64,000 nt of DNA, taken from positions 2,871,385 through 2,935,384 of the forward strand of contig CM067084.1 in the NCBI GenBank assembly GCA_034008185.1, written 5' to 3'. Shown here in pieces: positions 9,201 to 17,989 of the stretch. The notes below the pieces were generated by a model, which made no database searches, was not told the DNA's origin, and worked only from the letters and a program-made list of their open reading frames with translations. The translations under genes and the position numbers were made by a program. This DNA comes from Gorsachius magnificus (Eukaryota > Chordata > Aves > Pelecaniformes > Ardeidae). Every line of letters starts with the position of its first letter. The first letter of the stretch is position 1.

Positions 9201-12192
9201 AAGTTTTCTGCTGTCGACAAAACCGCGACGTTGAGTATCGCGTGTGATCACGGCCGGAGAAGTCTGGTCTCAGCCTCCTGGTGACCTAACGGACCTGGGA
9301 ACTAAATGGCCTTCGTGCTCGCGGGGAGGGGCAGCTCACACTGGTATTTAGCTCGTGTTGGCTATGTCAGTCCGCATGTCCCCGCTGGCCCGACTGTCCC
9401 AGATGACCTAGCGCTGTTGGTTTGCTGTTTGGCTTCCCCAGGCACTCCCAAACCCCGCCACCCTCCCAGCCACCTGCACCTTGGTGCAGCCACAGAAAAC
9501 CAGAGCCAACATAAAGCGTGGCCTTGTGCTAAACGCTTCCCTCGTCCCTGAGAGACCTGAAGCACTGGCTTGCAAAACTGTCCTCGCGTCTGCTTTCTGC
9601 TTGGTTCCCCCCTCCCCGCCCACCTACAAACAGAGATTCTGACCACAAAGGGATGAGAAGTGAAATGTGGTGGATCTTTTGCAGTACTGGGCAGACAGGT
9701 GCAAACCATGAAGACAAGATCAGTTTTTGCTGTCTTTTTCCATCAGTATTTCTTAGTCTAAAAAAGAAAAACAGTCACAAATTAGGAAGAAAAAGACGTG
9801 AGGCACCAAACTTTTAAAATTCCCCTTGATCCTTGCTTATTCTATGGCTTGGAGTTGACAGGACTGGCGTTGTGTAAAGGGAGATTTATTGACCGGTGAC
9901 ACAGAAATTCTTCATGTATAAATCTATCGTTAGCCCCCACGATGGGTTCAGCTCTTATTTACACGCTTTGTAGTTAACATTTGGGTGCCTCCTCGCCGGC
10001 GGCCCCGTTACCACTCAGGGGCCGAGGGTAACGTTACTGGTGTCGGTGTGGTGTGCATGTTGGCGCGGGCTGGTTAAATTCTCCCCCTGACCTTCAGCTC
10101 TACACGCCTGCTACTGACACGGTCAGTGCTGAAACAGCACGGAGCGTCTACAGATCGCATGGGTCACGAACATTTTCTGTGCAGTCAGGTGTGCTTTTAC
10201 AGAAATGTCCGTGCCCACGTGTGGGCATGGAGACCTGGGCGTTTGGATTCTGTTTCTGCAGCAGTGGAGCGGGCGTCGTTTAGTGAGCTGGCTTCTGGCT
10301 TCCCCTTGGAAAGACGACAGCGTGCGCTCCGAACCCGTAACTTCGTAACGCCTTTCTTTTCCAGGACCGAAACCAGCCAGAAGTGACGGATAAGTATTTC
10401 CAGGATGTGCCTTTCGATGCCCACTTTGCTTCCGAACTGTCCGAGTTCCGTTCGGTAAGCAGCATGCCCGGAGTCGACGGATTTACTCTCAAGGTGGATG
10501 CTCTCTACAAGGTACGTACCGCCTGGTATCGGTAGCCCAAATGTCCCAAATAGTTCATGAATCGTAAGCACTGGGCCTGACACTGCCTCGAGAAACCAAA
10601 TTCGTGCTAGGGCAGGTCCTGCAGCCTTCTGCCGTTCAACGGCAACCCTCGACCAACATTTCTGATGGGACGCGCTGCCTCCACACCCACCCGCAACACG
10701 GTCTCCACGGTGGGAGGTGGCCTCGCGTACGCGTGACCCTCTACAGCCGCAGATCGCACTGTAGCTGGCCTGGCCTTGATTTGCCTGGGTGGAAATGCAG
10801 GGCGAGAGCTCAGAGTCTCTGGCCAGCCCTGGAGCAGGTAACCGGTGCCGTTCCCTTCCTCGGAAGGCAGCCGCAGCTCGGGGCTCCCCGCACCCCTTCC
10901 CGATTACGGGGGCAGGGGACCGCTGGTCGCGGTTCCCCTCTGCGCGCAGAGGCTGGCAAGTGTCGGCCTCGGCGGGGCCGAGCAAGTGGTGGCAGAACAG
11001 GAGGGGCACGAGGGGAGCCCTGGAGCGAGGGCACAATTTTTATATCCTGATTTCTGGGCTTGTTTGTCCCTTCCTGGAGAGGCCCCCCCTTGTAACACAG
11101 CAACCTCTGTTTGCTTAGAATCATAGAATCGCTTTGGTTGGAAAAGCCCTTTAAGATCATTGAGTCCAACCTTTAACCTCACCCTGCCATCCCACCACTA
11201 AACCCTGGCCCTAAGCATCTCATTAAGGGCCTTCTGGGCATTGCTGGCATTGTACCCTAAGTTAACAGTGGAGCAAACTCCAGCACAGAAAACGGAGATG
11301 AGGAATTTATTCTGGTGATTATTTTTTTTCCCAACTCGCTCCTTAAAGTTCTTAAAAAAACGTATTATTAATGTTCCTGAATTAATCATCGCAGTTGCCA
11401 AAGACAGACAAGAAGACCGAACAGCTCGCTTGGTGATAAATATTATTGCAGGTGCTCCTGAAAACACACTGAGCTTTGCTGCTGCTATTTGCGTGAGGCA
11501 AGAAATGGAACAAAAACTGCAGCCACCAACACCTTCACTTAACAAAATCACTTGATCTAAAAGCCGTGGTTAACATCTCCTCTGTGCTCGTCTCCCCTTT
11601 CTTCCAGGTGGAAGCTGGGCACCAGTGGTACCTTCAAGTCATCTACGTGATCGGCCCAGAGAGCATGGCAGGGCCCCGCGTCCAGCGATCCCTCGCTCGC
11701 CGCTGGAAGCGCGGCCGCAGGGACCTGGTGGACGGCGACGGGAGGCTGATGCTGGAGGACTCCTTGATCTATGACAACGAAGGCGACCAGGTCAAGAACG
11801 GCACCAACATGAAGTCGCTGATTTTGGAGAGGGAGGAGGCCGCCGTCGCAGCCTCCTTAGCGCAAACGGGCGCTTCGCTGGGGAGCGCCTTCGCTGCCGC
11901 CACCCTGCTGCTGCTGGTGCTTGCGGGCGTTTGCCTCCTCGCCAGGAAGTGCCGAAAGCTGCGGAGGAAGCGGGCGGCTGCCAGAGCCGCCCCGGAGGAG
12001 CATCCCCTGAACACCAAGGTGGAGCTGCCCAGGGGCACGGAGAAGGCCCTGGACAGCCGGTACTGCACCGTGCGGAACGTTAATGTATTGAGGGAAACGG
12101 GGGGCGTCGGCAAGGGGAAAGGCGGGAGGGTGAAGCAGGTGAACTTGGAAGTCAAAGTCCACAGCAATTTGCACGACGGAACGGAAGTTTAA
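88..12192 (+). CDS. FREM2: FREM2-type FRAS1-related extracellular matrix protein, 3' part (13 exons, 5' end outside window)
   Basis: Joined coding exons: 88-275, 463-738, 1717-1949, 2348-2508, 3309-3523, 4916-5066, 6130-6237, 6416-6575, 7306-7422, 8489-8655, 8993-9198, 10365-10511, 11608-12192. Every junction is AG/GT and phases agree, giving 903 residues and a TAA stop. Order: end of a Calx-beta repeat, a long conserved membrane-proximal ectodomain (for example [15 protein letters not shown] and [13 protein letters not shown]), a furin-like RGRR site, an NGT glycosylation sequon, a transmembrane helix, a basic stop-transfer segment and a tail ending GTEV. In the family, FREM2 assembles with FRAS1 and FREM1 at the epithelial basement membrane, and GRIP1 binds such PDZ-ligand tails. 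Introns are short for this family (about 0.2-1.4 kb). The residues fit FREM2 best as recalled; mammalian FREM3 lacks this C-terminal region, but a full-length bird FREM3 cannot be excluded. Family assignment is near certain, the exact paralogue less so. Confidence 0.85.
463..738 (+). CDS. FREM2: FREM2 exon: ectodomain after the Calx-beta repeat
   Basis: Acceptor ATGCAG, donor GTGCGT; phase 0 to phase 0, 92 codons. Contains [12 protein letters not shown], a short cysteine-containing stretch ([12 protein letters not shown]) and [14 protein letters not shown], matching the FREM2 membrane-proximal ectodomain. No frame damage. Confidence 0.92.
1717..1949 (+). CDS. FREM2: FREM2 exon: ectodomain
   Basis: Pyrimidine-rich tract and CTGCAG acceptor; donor GTACGA after AACAG, leaving phase 2. 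Encodes [20 protein letters not shown] and later [18 protein letters not shown], strongly conserved in FREM2. The next exon supplies the third base of the last Arg codon. Confidence 0.92.
2348..2508 (+). CDS. FREM2: FREM2 exon: ectodomain
   Basis: Acceptor TTCCAG, donor GTAATT. The first base completes AGA (Arg), giving [20 protein letters not shown] and later [18 protein letters not shown]. Ends in phase 1 with the first base of a Glu codon. Confidence 0.9.
3309..3523 (+). CDS. FREM2: FREM2 exon: ectodomain
   Basis: Acceptor at ATCCCAG (3307-3308) was chosen over the nearby GCAG at 3313-3314 because it keeps the phase and yields [13 protein letters not shown]. Donor GTGAGA. Contains FQFDP-like [20 protein letters not shown] and [12 protein letters not shown]. 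Confidence 0.88.
4916..5066 (+). CDS. FREM2: FREM2 exon: ectodomain
   Basis: Acceptor TTGACAG, donor GTAGGT; phase 0 in, phase 1 out. Encodes [20 protein letters not shown] followed by [13 protein letters not shown] and [13 protein letters not shown]. The preceding intron (3524-4915) is the longest in this part of the gene. Confidence 0.92.
6130..6237 (+). CDS. FREM2: FREM2 exon: ectodomain
   Basis: Acceptor GTGCAG, donor GTGAGA; phase 1 to phase 1, 108 bp. Encodes [18 protein letters not shown] then [17 protein letters not shown], a highly conserved FREM2 segment. Confidence 0.92.
6416..6575 (+). CDS. FREM2: FREM2 exon: ectodomain
   Basis: Acceptor ACCCCAG, donor GTAAGG; phase 1 in, phase 2 out. 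Encodes [20 protein letters not shown] then [19 protein letters not shown] and LWRATSSYN. Confidence 0.92.
7306..7422 (+). CDS. FREM2: FREM2 exon: ectodomain, flanked closely by a CR1 insertion
   Basis: Acceptor TTCCCAG, donor GTAAGG. Encodes [18 protein letters not shown] then QPWIEPGEKP-like [17 protein letters not shown]. Phase 2 in and out. A CR1 fragment starts within about 20 bases of the donor, so the downstream intron begins almost directly with transposon sequence, but the donor itself is intact. Confidence 0.92.
7436..7941 (+). mobile_element. CR1 LINE fragment, 3' end
   Basis: Encodes the C-terminal part of CR1 ORF2 on the + strand ([56 protein letters not shown]). It ends with the CR1 3' signature CTCCAACCCAAGACATTC then ATTCTATGATTCTATGAT. 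Truncated at its 5' end, as is typical. Lies in the FREM2 intron 7423-8488, about 14 bases after the donor. Confidence 0.95.
8489..8655 (+). CDS. FREM2: FREM2 exon: ectodomain
   Basis: Acceptor TTTTAG, donor GTAGGG; phase 2 in, phase 1 out. Encodes [20 protein letters not shown] then [17 protein letters not shown] and [10 protein letters not shown]. Confidence 0.92.
8993..9198 (+). CDS. FREM2: FREM2 exon: ectodomain
   Basis: Acceptor CTCCTCAG, donor GTAAGT; phase 1 in, phase 0 out. Encodes [20 protein letters not shown], then [18 protein letters not shown] and [20 protein letters not shown]. Confidence 0.93.
9199..10364 (+). other. FREM2 intron, no features seen
   Basis: Single-copy intron sequence between two confident exons. 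I see no repeat family or additional exon in it. The other introns above 300 bp (739-1716, 1950-2347, 2509-3308, 3524-4915, 5067-6129, 6576-7305, 8656-8992) are likewise plain. Confidence 0.5.
10365..10511 (+). CDS. FREM2: FREM2 exon: ectodomain
   Basis: Acceptor TTTTCCAG, donor GTACGT; exactly 49 codons. Encodes [20 protein letters not shown] then [18 protein letters not shown]. Confidence 0.92.
11118..11226 (-). mobile_element. CR1 LINE 3'-end fragment
   Basis: Reads AATCATAGAATCGCTTTGG then TTGGAAAAGCCC on the + strand, the reverse complement of the CR1 terminus, continuing to the conserved block around CCCACCACTAAACCCTGG. Lies in the last FREM2 intron. Confidence 0.92.
11608..12192 (+). 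CDS. FREM2: FREM2 terminal coding exon: furin-like site, transmembrane helix, PDZ-ligand tail
   Basis: Acceptor TTCTTCCAG; 194 codons and TAA at 12190-12192. Starts [21 protein letters not shown] basic stretch ends RGRR (codons 11710-11721), matching the proprotein-convertase pattern R-X-R/K-R expected at the juxtamembrane shedding site. [20 protein letters not shown] holds an N-glycosylation sequon. The hydrophobic helix (about 11881-11943, [15 protein letters not shown]) is followed by basic CRKLRRKR. The tail carries [10 protein letters not shown] and ends DGTEV, a PDZ ligand. The first half of the tail has become Ala/Arg-rich, in line with the local GC content. Confidence 0.93.
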   Translation: MEAGHQWYLQVIYVIGPESMAGPRVQRSLARRWKRGRRDLVDGDGRLMLEDSLIYDNEGDQVKNGTNMKSLILEREEAAVAASLAQTGASLGSAFAAATLLLLVLAGVCLLARKCRKLRRKRAAARAAPEEHPLNTKVELPRGTEKALDSRYCTVRNVNVLRETGGVGKGKGGRVKQVNLEVKVHSNLHDGTEV

Positions 12193-12290
12193 CGGAGCAC
12201 GCGCTTTGGTTTGGTAAAAGCTTTTTATAAATTGTAAAAAAAAAAAAAAAAAAAGAAAAAAATCCAAAAAAAGAAAAGCTACGAGAAGTT
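12193..12290 (+). other. Start of FREM2 3' UTR with genomic A-run
   Basis: Directly after the stop the sequence is AT-rich and reaches an 18-base A run at about 12238-12256, followed by further A-rich sequence. I see no canonical AATAAA between the stop and this run, so the cleavage site is uncertain. Confidence 0.45.
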
Positions 12291-12927
12291 GTGCTGGTGG
12301 TTTTATACTCTTGGGAGGAGAAGCTCTCGCTCGCCTCTGCTCCGGGCTGAGCTGCCTCGTGGCACAGGGGCCAGCCCGGGCGGGCGCTGCGGCTCCATCC
12401 CTGCTGATTCCCCGAGGGGGCCCGGGGAGCCCCACGCCTCCCTCGGTGGCACAAAGAGGGGGCCCAGGCCCCTGGCGGGGCATTGGGGGATGTTGTGTTG
12501 TCCCCCCCCAGCGTGGAGGGGTGGCTGCGGGGGAGCGCAGCAGGGACCCTGTGCTCCCGGCCACGGGGCGCGGGGTCGGTTCCCCGCTTGGCTGGGGGGT
12601 GAAGCACGGCAAGCACCTCCTTGTCTCACACCCGAGGCAGGCGGCCTCGGTTTGCTTCTTAAAATGAGGCCAAACCCTACAGGAAACCCCACTGGTGCTC
12701 AGGATGGGGGGGCTGGGAGGTTCGTTTTGCTGGGGAGGGGGCGGCGGTAGGGATGAGAACTGTCACAGGGGCTGGCAACCGTCCCGTCTCAGCGCGTGCC
12801 AGAGCGAAGCCGGGCTATAAACCCAACGAGGTGGGTGGCCGAGGTGTCCCGTCCCTGCGCCTCCCCTCCGTCCGCCGGGGCGCGGAGTGGGGGGAGCATC
12901 TGGGGCGAGGGGGAGGGGGAGGAGGGG

Positions 12928-13066
12928 GAGGTCCTCACCAAGGGGGGGACAGGGAGGAGCAGGAGGTCCTCGCCAAAGGGGGGGGACGGGGAGGAGCGGG
13001 AGGTCCTCACCAAGGGGGGGACGGGGAGGAGCGGGAGGTCCTCACCTAAGGGGGGGACGGGGCGGA
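12928..13066. repeat. G-rich minisatellite, about 35-bp unit, about 4 copies
   Basis: Four near-identical units built on GAGGTCCTCACCAAGGGGGG plus a GACGGGGAGGAGCGG half, with small indels in the G run. GC-rich ORFs through it on both strands are by-products of the repeat. The G runs could form quadruplexes. Confidence 0.85.
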
Positions 13067-13172
13067 GGGGGGTGGGGGGGAAGCTCTGCACTTCCCGCCG
13101 GGCTGCCAGCCTGAGGGCGGCCCCGCCGCGGTCACCGCTGCCGGTAGCGGGGGCTGCGGTGCCGCCACAAAT

Positions 13173-13227
13173 CCACCAGATGGCGCTGCGCTCCGCGGTG
13201 CCGCCCCGCGTCCGCCAGGGGGCGCCA
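13173..13227 (+). promoter_or_regulatory. Two adjacent CTCF-like core motifs
   Basis: CCACCAGATGGCGCTG (13173-13188) matches the core CCANNAGRKGGCRS exactly. CCGCCAGGGGGCGCCA (13212-13227) is a second strong core in the same orientation, 39 bases on. Further cores lie at 14173-14188 and 21990-22004. Confidence 0.55.
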
Positions 13228-13499
13228 TGCGGGGGGGTGTGGGGTGGGGGCCAAGGCCCGGCCCCGGGGGCCGGCGCGGGGCGGGGCTTTGGGGTCCGGA
13301 GGGGAGGGGAGGGCACCCCCGCCCTGCCCACGGCCGGCGTTCGGGCGTGAATTTCCCGATTAAAGGCGAAGGCGCGGGTTACAGAGCCCCGGTGCTTGCT
13401 GTTGGCTAATGAGTAACGGTGGGAGATACCGGGTAACGGCCGCGCAGGCGGCGCCGCGGGAAGACGGGGGGTGCTCGAGGTTCAGCTCTAGAAAATTCC

Positions 13500-13865
13500 G
13501 ACAGCAACCCGCCCCTCCGGACCCCCCCCCCGCAGCCCCGGCCCCGGGGTTTGGCCCCAGAAACAGCCGACGGGGGCGGCGTTCCTGAGCCCAAAGCCCC
13601 GCCACCGGGAAGCGGCCCCTGCTCCAGCCCCGGAGCCCCAGGACCCCCCCCGGCCGAGCCCCGAACCCCCCCAGCCCCGCCTGTCGTGTCGGGACGGCCC
13701 GGAGCCCCGGCGGGCTCGGGCGGTGCTTGGGGGGGGCGCCGGGCTCCGGCCCTCCGGGCTTTATTCCCCGGCGCCCCGAGCCCCGCCGCGCCCCCGCAGA
13801 GCCACCGGCAGCGCGGCCGCCCGGGCCCCGGCACTCGCTCACCCGCCTCCGCCCCGGACCCTTCC
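13500..13865 (+). repeat. Third, partial copy of a GC-rich module of the segmental duplication
   Basis: The block starting GGTTTGGCCCCAGAAACAGC and running through the AATAAA hairpin to GCCCCGAGCCCCGCCG recurs almost unchanged at about 15626-15960 and 25555-25875. It lies just upstream of the CpG-island promoter. Confidence 0.8.
13734..13776 (-). promoter_or_regulatory. GC hairpin enclosing AATAAA, copy 1 of 5
   Basis: Arms GGGCGCCGGG and CCCCGGCGCCC enclose about 22 bases that include TTTATT, i.e. AATAAA on the minus strand. Identical elements occur at 15871-15915, 17926-17970, 25801-25845 and 27716-27760. Their function is unknown. Confidence 0.5.
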
Positions 13866-14019
13866 CCCACATCCCGCTCCTGGCTGGGCCTAGGCCAAGC
13901 CGCCCGCGCCTCCCCCGGCCCCGCTGGGGCAGCCGTGCCAGCTCCCACCACCGCTACCTCAGGGCCGGCGCCGGCGCCGGCGCCGGGGCCCCGGCGGCGG
14001 GAGGGGCCGGACCCCTAAG

Positions 14020-14130
14020 CCCCGCCCCGCGCATGCGCACTACGGCCGGACCCGCCCCGATCAGCTCCCGCCCCAATCAGGCCCCGCCCCCAATCAGGCC
14101 CCGGGCCCTGGTCACGTGTCTCGGCGGCGG
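14020..14130 (+). promoter_or_regulatory. CpG-island promoter with NRF1, two CCAAT, GC-box and E-box elements
   Basis: GCGCATGCGCAC (14029-14040) is a perfect NRF1 palindrome. CCAATCAG occurs at 14073-14080 and 14090-14097, CCCGCCCC-type GC boxes sit between, and GTCACGTG (14111-14118) is a USF-type E-box. No TATA box. A CTCF-like core follows at 14173. The arrangement is that of a housekeeping promoter, possibly bidirectional. I could not assign a gene to it. Confidence 0.65.
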
Positions 14131-14477
14131 CACGCGCGCAGCAACCCCCGAGGCTTCAAAACCCCCTCGCGGCCGCCAGGGGGCGCCAGCGGCGTGGGAA
14201 CGGCGTGGCCCCCCCGGGGGCCCGGGGGGAACCCTTTCCGGGGGCCCGGGGGCCGTGCTGGTGCCGCCTTCTCCCGGGGCCGCCGCTGTGTTTCCCCCCC
14301 GGGGCCCGGGGGGGGGGGGGGGGGGCCCCGCTTTGCCCAAACCCCTTCTCTTCCAGCTCGGCGGGGCCGCGCCCCGGCTCCTGCAGCCCCCCGGCGGGAG
14401 GGCGACGCCGGCCCGGCCGTGCCACCCGACGCCCGGTCGAGGAGCGGGTCCCGGGCGACGAGGCCGTGCCCGGTGAG
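14130..14477 (+). other. Possible untranslated first exon of an unassigned transcript
   Basis: Downstream of the promoter the GC-rich sequence runs to GGTGAG|GTGAGTG at 14477/14478, a near-consensus donor. No convincing start codon or protein family is seen, so this would be a 5' UTR exon or a lncRNA exon. Inference from promoter plus donor only. Confidence 0.3.
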
Positions 14478-14999
14478 GTGAGTGCCCGGCGGCGGCCCCC
14501 GGGGGGCCCCGCGGGGCCGGGGGGCGGGGGGGCCGGCGGCGGGGGGTCAGTGCCGGGGGCGGGTGCCGGCCCCTGTTGCCTTGGGGGGGGCCCCGGGCCG
14601 GGGGGGGCGCGGGGCCGGGGCGGACCCCCGGCCCCGCTGCGACCCCGGCCCGGGGCTGCGGGAGTCGGGCTGTGCCGCTGCTGTGGAGGGGCTCGGATGG
14701 ACCCTGGCTCCCGCCCGCTCTCCCGGGGGGCAATGGGACATTCCCAGCCCCATCCCTCCCTCTCCTCCCACCCGAGGGGAGCGGTGCGGGGTCACTGTGG
14801 GTTTTGCTGATTGTTTCAGGTCCAGCTCCTGCACGGCTCCACCGCATTTGCAGCTCCCATTCACGTCCGCTCTGGTTTCGGCCCAGCTTAGGGACAGCAC
14901 CAGCTCATCTGCACCCTCAGGTTGGTTGTTTCTGCCCCTGGTTTGTTTCAGGTCCAGCTCATTTACAGGTCTGGCTCATTTGCAGCTTCTGACACTGGT

Positions 15000-15058
15000 T
15001 TTTTTTTGTGTTTTTTTTTGGTTTTTTGTTTTTTTTGTTTTTTTTGTTTTTTTTTCTC
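15000..15058 (+). repeat. T-rich low-complexity tract
   Basis: Runs of 7-10 T separated by single G or GG, ending in TTTTCTCCAG. It looks like a very strong pyrimidine tract before an AG. In copy B the matching place is short (TTTTCTTTTTTAG at about 24929-24941). Confidence 0.8.
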
Positions 15059-15239
15059 CAGGTCCAGCTTGGGATCTGCCCCAGTTCAGTTTTGGCTGCA
15101 GCTCATTTCCATCTCCACTGTGGTTCCGCCTGCAGCTCGCTTCCCTCTCCTGTGTGGTTCCAGCTCCAGCTCCGATTGCTGCCTCAGCTCCTCTCTGGCT
15201 GCCCATTACAGCTTGTGCTGGTTCCAGTGATCTTGGCCT

Positions 15240-15470
15240 TTGGCCAGGTCGTAAATCAATCACTGTCACAACTCACATATGAATATGAACTGTCATGATT
15301 GCACACGGTCTAATTATGGATAATGCCTGTCCGGGGGGGTGTACACGCCTCGAATAAAGAGTGGGAAAAGTGCCTTTCGCCCCAGAGACTATCTCAGACA
15401 TTGAGTTCGGCCTGGTGCATGCCGGCGTCCCAAAGTTTGGGGACCAACGCGACCAGGCCCCCGCCTCCGG
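15240..15470 (+). mobile_element. Possible LTR-like segment with AATAAA, copy A
   Basis: Contains CACATATGAATATGAACTG, then CTCGAATAAAGAGTGGG, then GACTATCTCAGACATTGAG. The base composition differs sharply from the GC-rich surroundings. The 230-base segment is nearly identical at 25198-25440. A polyadenylation signal followed by a short conserved 3' part suggests the R-U5 end of a retroelement LTR, but no clear ends or target duplication were found. Unclassified conserved segment is the fallback. Confidence 0.35.
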
Positions 15471-15489
15471 CAGGGGCCCACGCACCCTG

Positions 15490-15630
15490 CCCACCCCCCT
15501 CCCAACCACCCAAGCCCCAGAGCCCCCCCCCACCTCCCACCCAAGCCCCAACACCCTCCCACCCCCACCCAGCCCCAGAGCCCCCCCACCGCCCCCCAAG
15601 CCCCAGAGCCCCCCCGCGCCCGGCCCTTGG
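15490..15630 (+). repeat. C-rich minisatellite (CCAAGCCCCAGAGCCCCCC-type units), copy A
   Basis: Irregular units of about 24-40 bases built on CCCAAGCCCCAGAGCC and CCCACCC. The equivalent in copy B is about 25455-25552. Confidence 0.75.
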
Positions 15631-15870
15631 TTTGGCCCCAGAAACAGCCGACGGGGCAGCGTTCCTGAGCCCAAAGCCCCGCCACCGGAAGCGGCCCCTG
15701 CTCCAGCCCCGGAGCCCCAGGACCCCCCCCGGCCGAGCCCCGAACCCCCCCAGCCCCGCCTGTCGTGTCGGGACGGCCCGGGAGCCCCGGCGGGCTCGGG
15801 CGGTGCTTGGGAACTGGCCGGGGGCAACCCGCGGGGCGGCACCGCCCGCCGCCGGCTCGGGCGGGGACGG

Positions 15871-15915
15871 GGGGCGCCGGGCTCCGGCCCTCCGGGCTTT
15901 ATTCCCCGGCGCCCC
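15871..15915 (-). promoter_or_regulatory. GC hairpin enclosing AATAAA, copy 2 of 5
   Basis: Same stem and CTTTATT loop as copy 1, preceded by GGCTCGGGCGGGGACG, which is also shared with copy 4. Confidence 0.5.
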
Positions 15916-16209
15916 GAGCCCCGCCGCTCCCCCGCAGAGCCACCGGCAGCGCGGGCCGCCCGGGCCCGGCACTCGCTCACCCGCCTCCGCCCCGGACCCG
16001 GCACCCCCCGGACCCGGCACCCCCGCTCGGCCGCCGACCCCTCCCCGCCTCCCGGCCCCGGCCGCTCGGCCCCCGCCCGCCGCTGCCCCCGGCCCCGCCG
16101 GGCCGAGCCCCCCCGCGCCTCACCCGGCCCCGCCGGCGGAGCCCGGCCCGGCCGCTGCCCGCCCCGGGGAACGAGCGAAAGGGGCAACAACGGCGGCCGC
16201 GGGGCTCAA

Positions 16210-16385
16210 ATCTGCTCGGCCCCGCCCCGCGCACGCGCCCCGCGGCCCCGCGGCCCCGCCCGCCGCGCACCTGGGCCCGGCCCCGCCCCGCGCACGCGCC
16301 CCGCGGCCCCGCCCCCCGCGCACCTGGGCCCGGCCCCGCCCCGCGCACGCGCCCCGCGGCCCCGCCCCCCGCGCCCCGCCCGCGC
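16210..16385 (+). repeat. 53-bp GC-rich tandem repeat, about 3 copies
   Basis: Units built on GCGCACCTGGGCCCGGCCCC followed by GCCCCGCGCACGCGCC repeat about three times here. Copy B of the duplication has essentially one unit (about 25880-25945). Confidence 0.8.
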
Positions 16386-16989
16386 CTCTCTTCCGCCGGC
16401 AGAGCGGCCCCGGCCCCGAGCGCGGCGGACGCCGGTGTCTGGTTGGGGGCTGCGGGCGGGGGCCTGAGCCCGGCGGCTTCTCCGGGGTCCGTGCGGAGCC
16501 GGGAGTTGGGCTGGGGCTGGGGCCTCGCGGGCGCGGGGGGCCGGGGCCTTGCCGGGGCCGGCGGGCGGGGCGAGGCCCCCGGGGCCGGGGGCCGGCGGCA
16601 GCGCTGGGGCCGGCCCGGGCCCGGCGTCTCCCAGCCCCCGGAGCCCCAACCCGGCCTCGCCGGCACGAGCCCCGCTGCGGGGCCGGGCCTCGGGCGGGGA
16701 GTGGGGCCCAGGGGCCCGAGTCCCGCGGTGCCTGCTCCTGGCTGCGGCCTGCGCGGGGGCCCCGGGCACGGTCCCGCCTCAGCTGCGGGGGAGCCGGGGC
16801 TTTGCCGGGGCACGGGACGAAGGCGGCGGCTCTGTCCTGGCGCCGGTACAGGCGGGAGCGTCCCGGGGCGGGGGGTGCGGGGGGGGGCGCCCCGGTGGCG
16901 GGGGCCCGACGGCCCCGGCTGCCCTGGGTGGGCCCCGGCGCAGCCCCTGGGCTCCCGGGCTGAGGCTCTGCCCCGGGGCTGGGCTGGGC

Positions 16990-17650
16990 CCCAGCCCCAC
17001 ATGGCAGCACTGGGACTCTGAGCCCCCGAGGTGGCCACCTGAGCCTGGTTTGAGCCCCAGCCACAGGGCTTGGTCTCTGCTGCTCAGCCCCAACAGGGGC
17101 CAGCTGAGCCCAGCTGCAAGCCTGCGCCTGGGCTTCTTCCGGAGGACTCGCTCTTTGTTTCTCAGTCCCAGTTTGGCCAAATGAGCCTGGTCTCAACACC
17201 CTGATGTGCAGGACTTGGTCTCACTGTGTGGGCCCCAAAACGCAGGACTTGATCTCTGTTTGTGATCTCTCAACTCAGCCAAAGGAGTCAGGTTCTACCC
17301 CCCAAAATGTCTCTGTTTCTGGGCCCCAAAATGTAGGACTTAGTCTCTATTTATAAACTCAGCCAAATGCGTCTGGCTCTAACTCCCCAAAATGCAGGAC
17401 TTGGTCTCTGTTTCTGGGCCCCAAAATGCAGGACTTTTAGTATCTGTTTCTAAGCTCTAAACCTGGCCAAATGAGCCTGGCTCTAACCCCCCAAAACGCA
17501 GGACTTGGTCTCTGTTTCTAAACTAGGCCAAATGAGCCTGGCTCTAACCCCCCAAAACTTTAAAAGGCCTAACCGGTTTAACCCCCCCGAAGGCAGACTT
17601 GGTCTCCTCACGTCAGGCCTAACCCCGGCCGTACCAGCCTGGGTTCTCGC
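16990..17650 (+). repeat. Degenerate minisatellite (CAGGACTTGGTCTCTG units), copy A
   Basis: More than ten diverged units of about 50-65 bases containing CCCCAAAATGCAGGACTTGG, TCTCTGTTTCT and GCCAAATGAGCCTGGCTC. Non-coding in all frames. Confidence 0.85.
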
Positions 17651-17925
17651 CCCCACAGGTGGGGCCCGGGTTGTGTTGCGGAGCCCCAAGGCCAGGGCTG
17701 GGGCGCTGGTTCTGCACCCGCCAGCCCAGCCCGCACGGGGCCGGGGCTCTGTTCCGAGCCCGGAGCTGGGCTCGCTCAGGCCGGGAACACCCCCCCAACC
17801 CGGTTCCGGGCCGGCCACAGGCGGGGGGGGCTCTGGCCCGCCGAGGGGGCCGGGGCCGGTCCCGGGAGCCCGGGCGGTGCTCGGGCAGGGGCCGGGGGGC
17901 CCGGCGGGGCGGCTCGGGCGGGACG

Positions 17926-17970
17926 GGGGCGCCGGGCTCCGGCCCTGCGGGCTTTATTCCCCGGCGCCCC
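17926..17970 (-). promoter_or_regulatory. GC hairpin enclosing AATAAA, copy 3 of 5
   Basis: Same stem; the loop reads CCCTGCGGGCTTTATT (one base different from copies 1, 2 and 4). The 30-bp TCF-like array follows within 30 bases. Confidence 0.5.
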
Positions 17971-17989
17971 GCCGGGCGGGGGCCGCCCG

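Noticed and set aside
15323..16963. 546-codon Pro/Ala/Gly/Arg-rich open frame on the + strand (and similar long frames at 13727-14476, 15765-17021, 25342-26597 and 15977-17038)
   Set aside because: Very GC-rich DNA lacks stop codons in every frame and on both strands. The frames overlap each other, run through minisatellites and show no domain.
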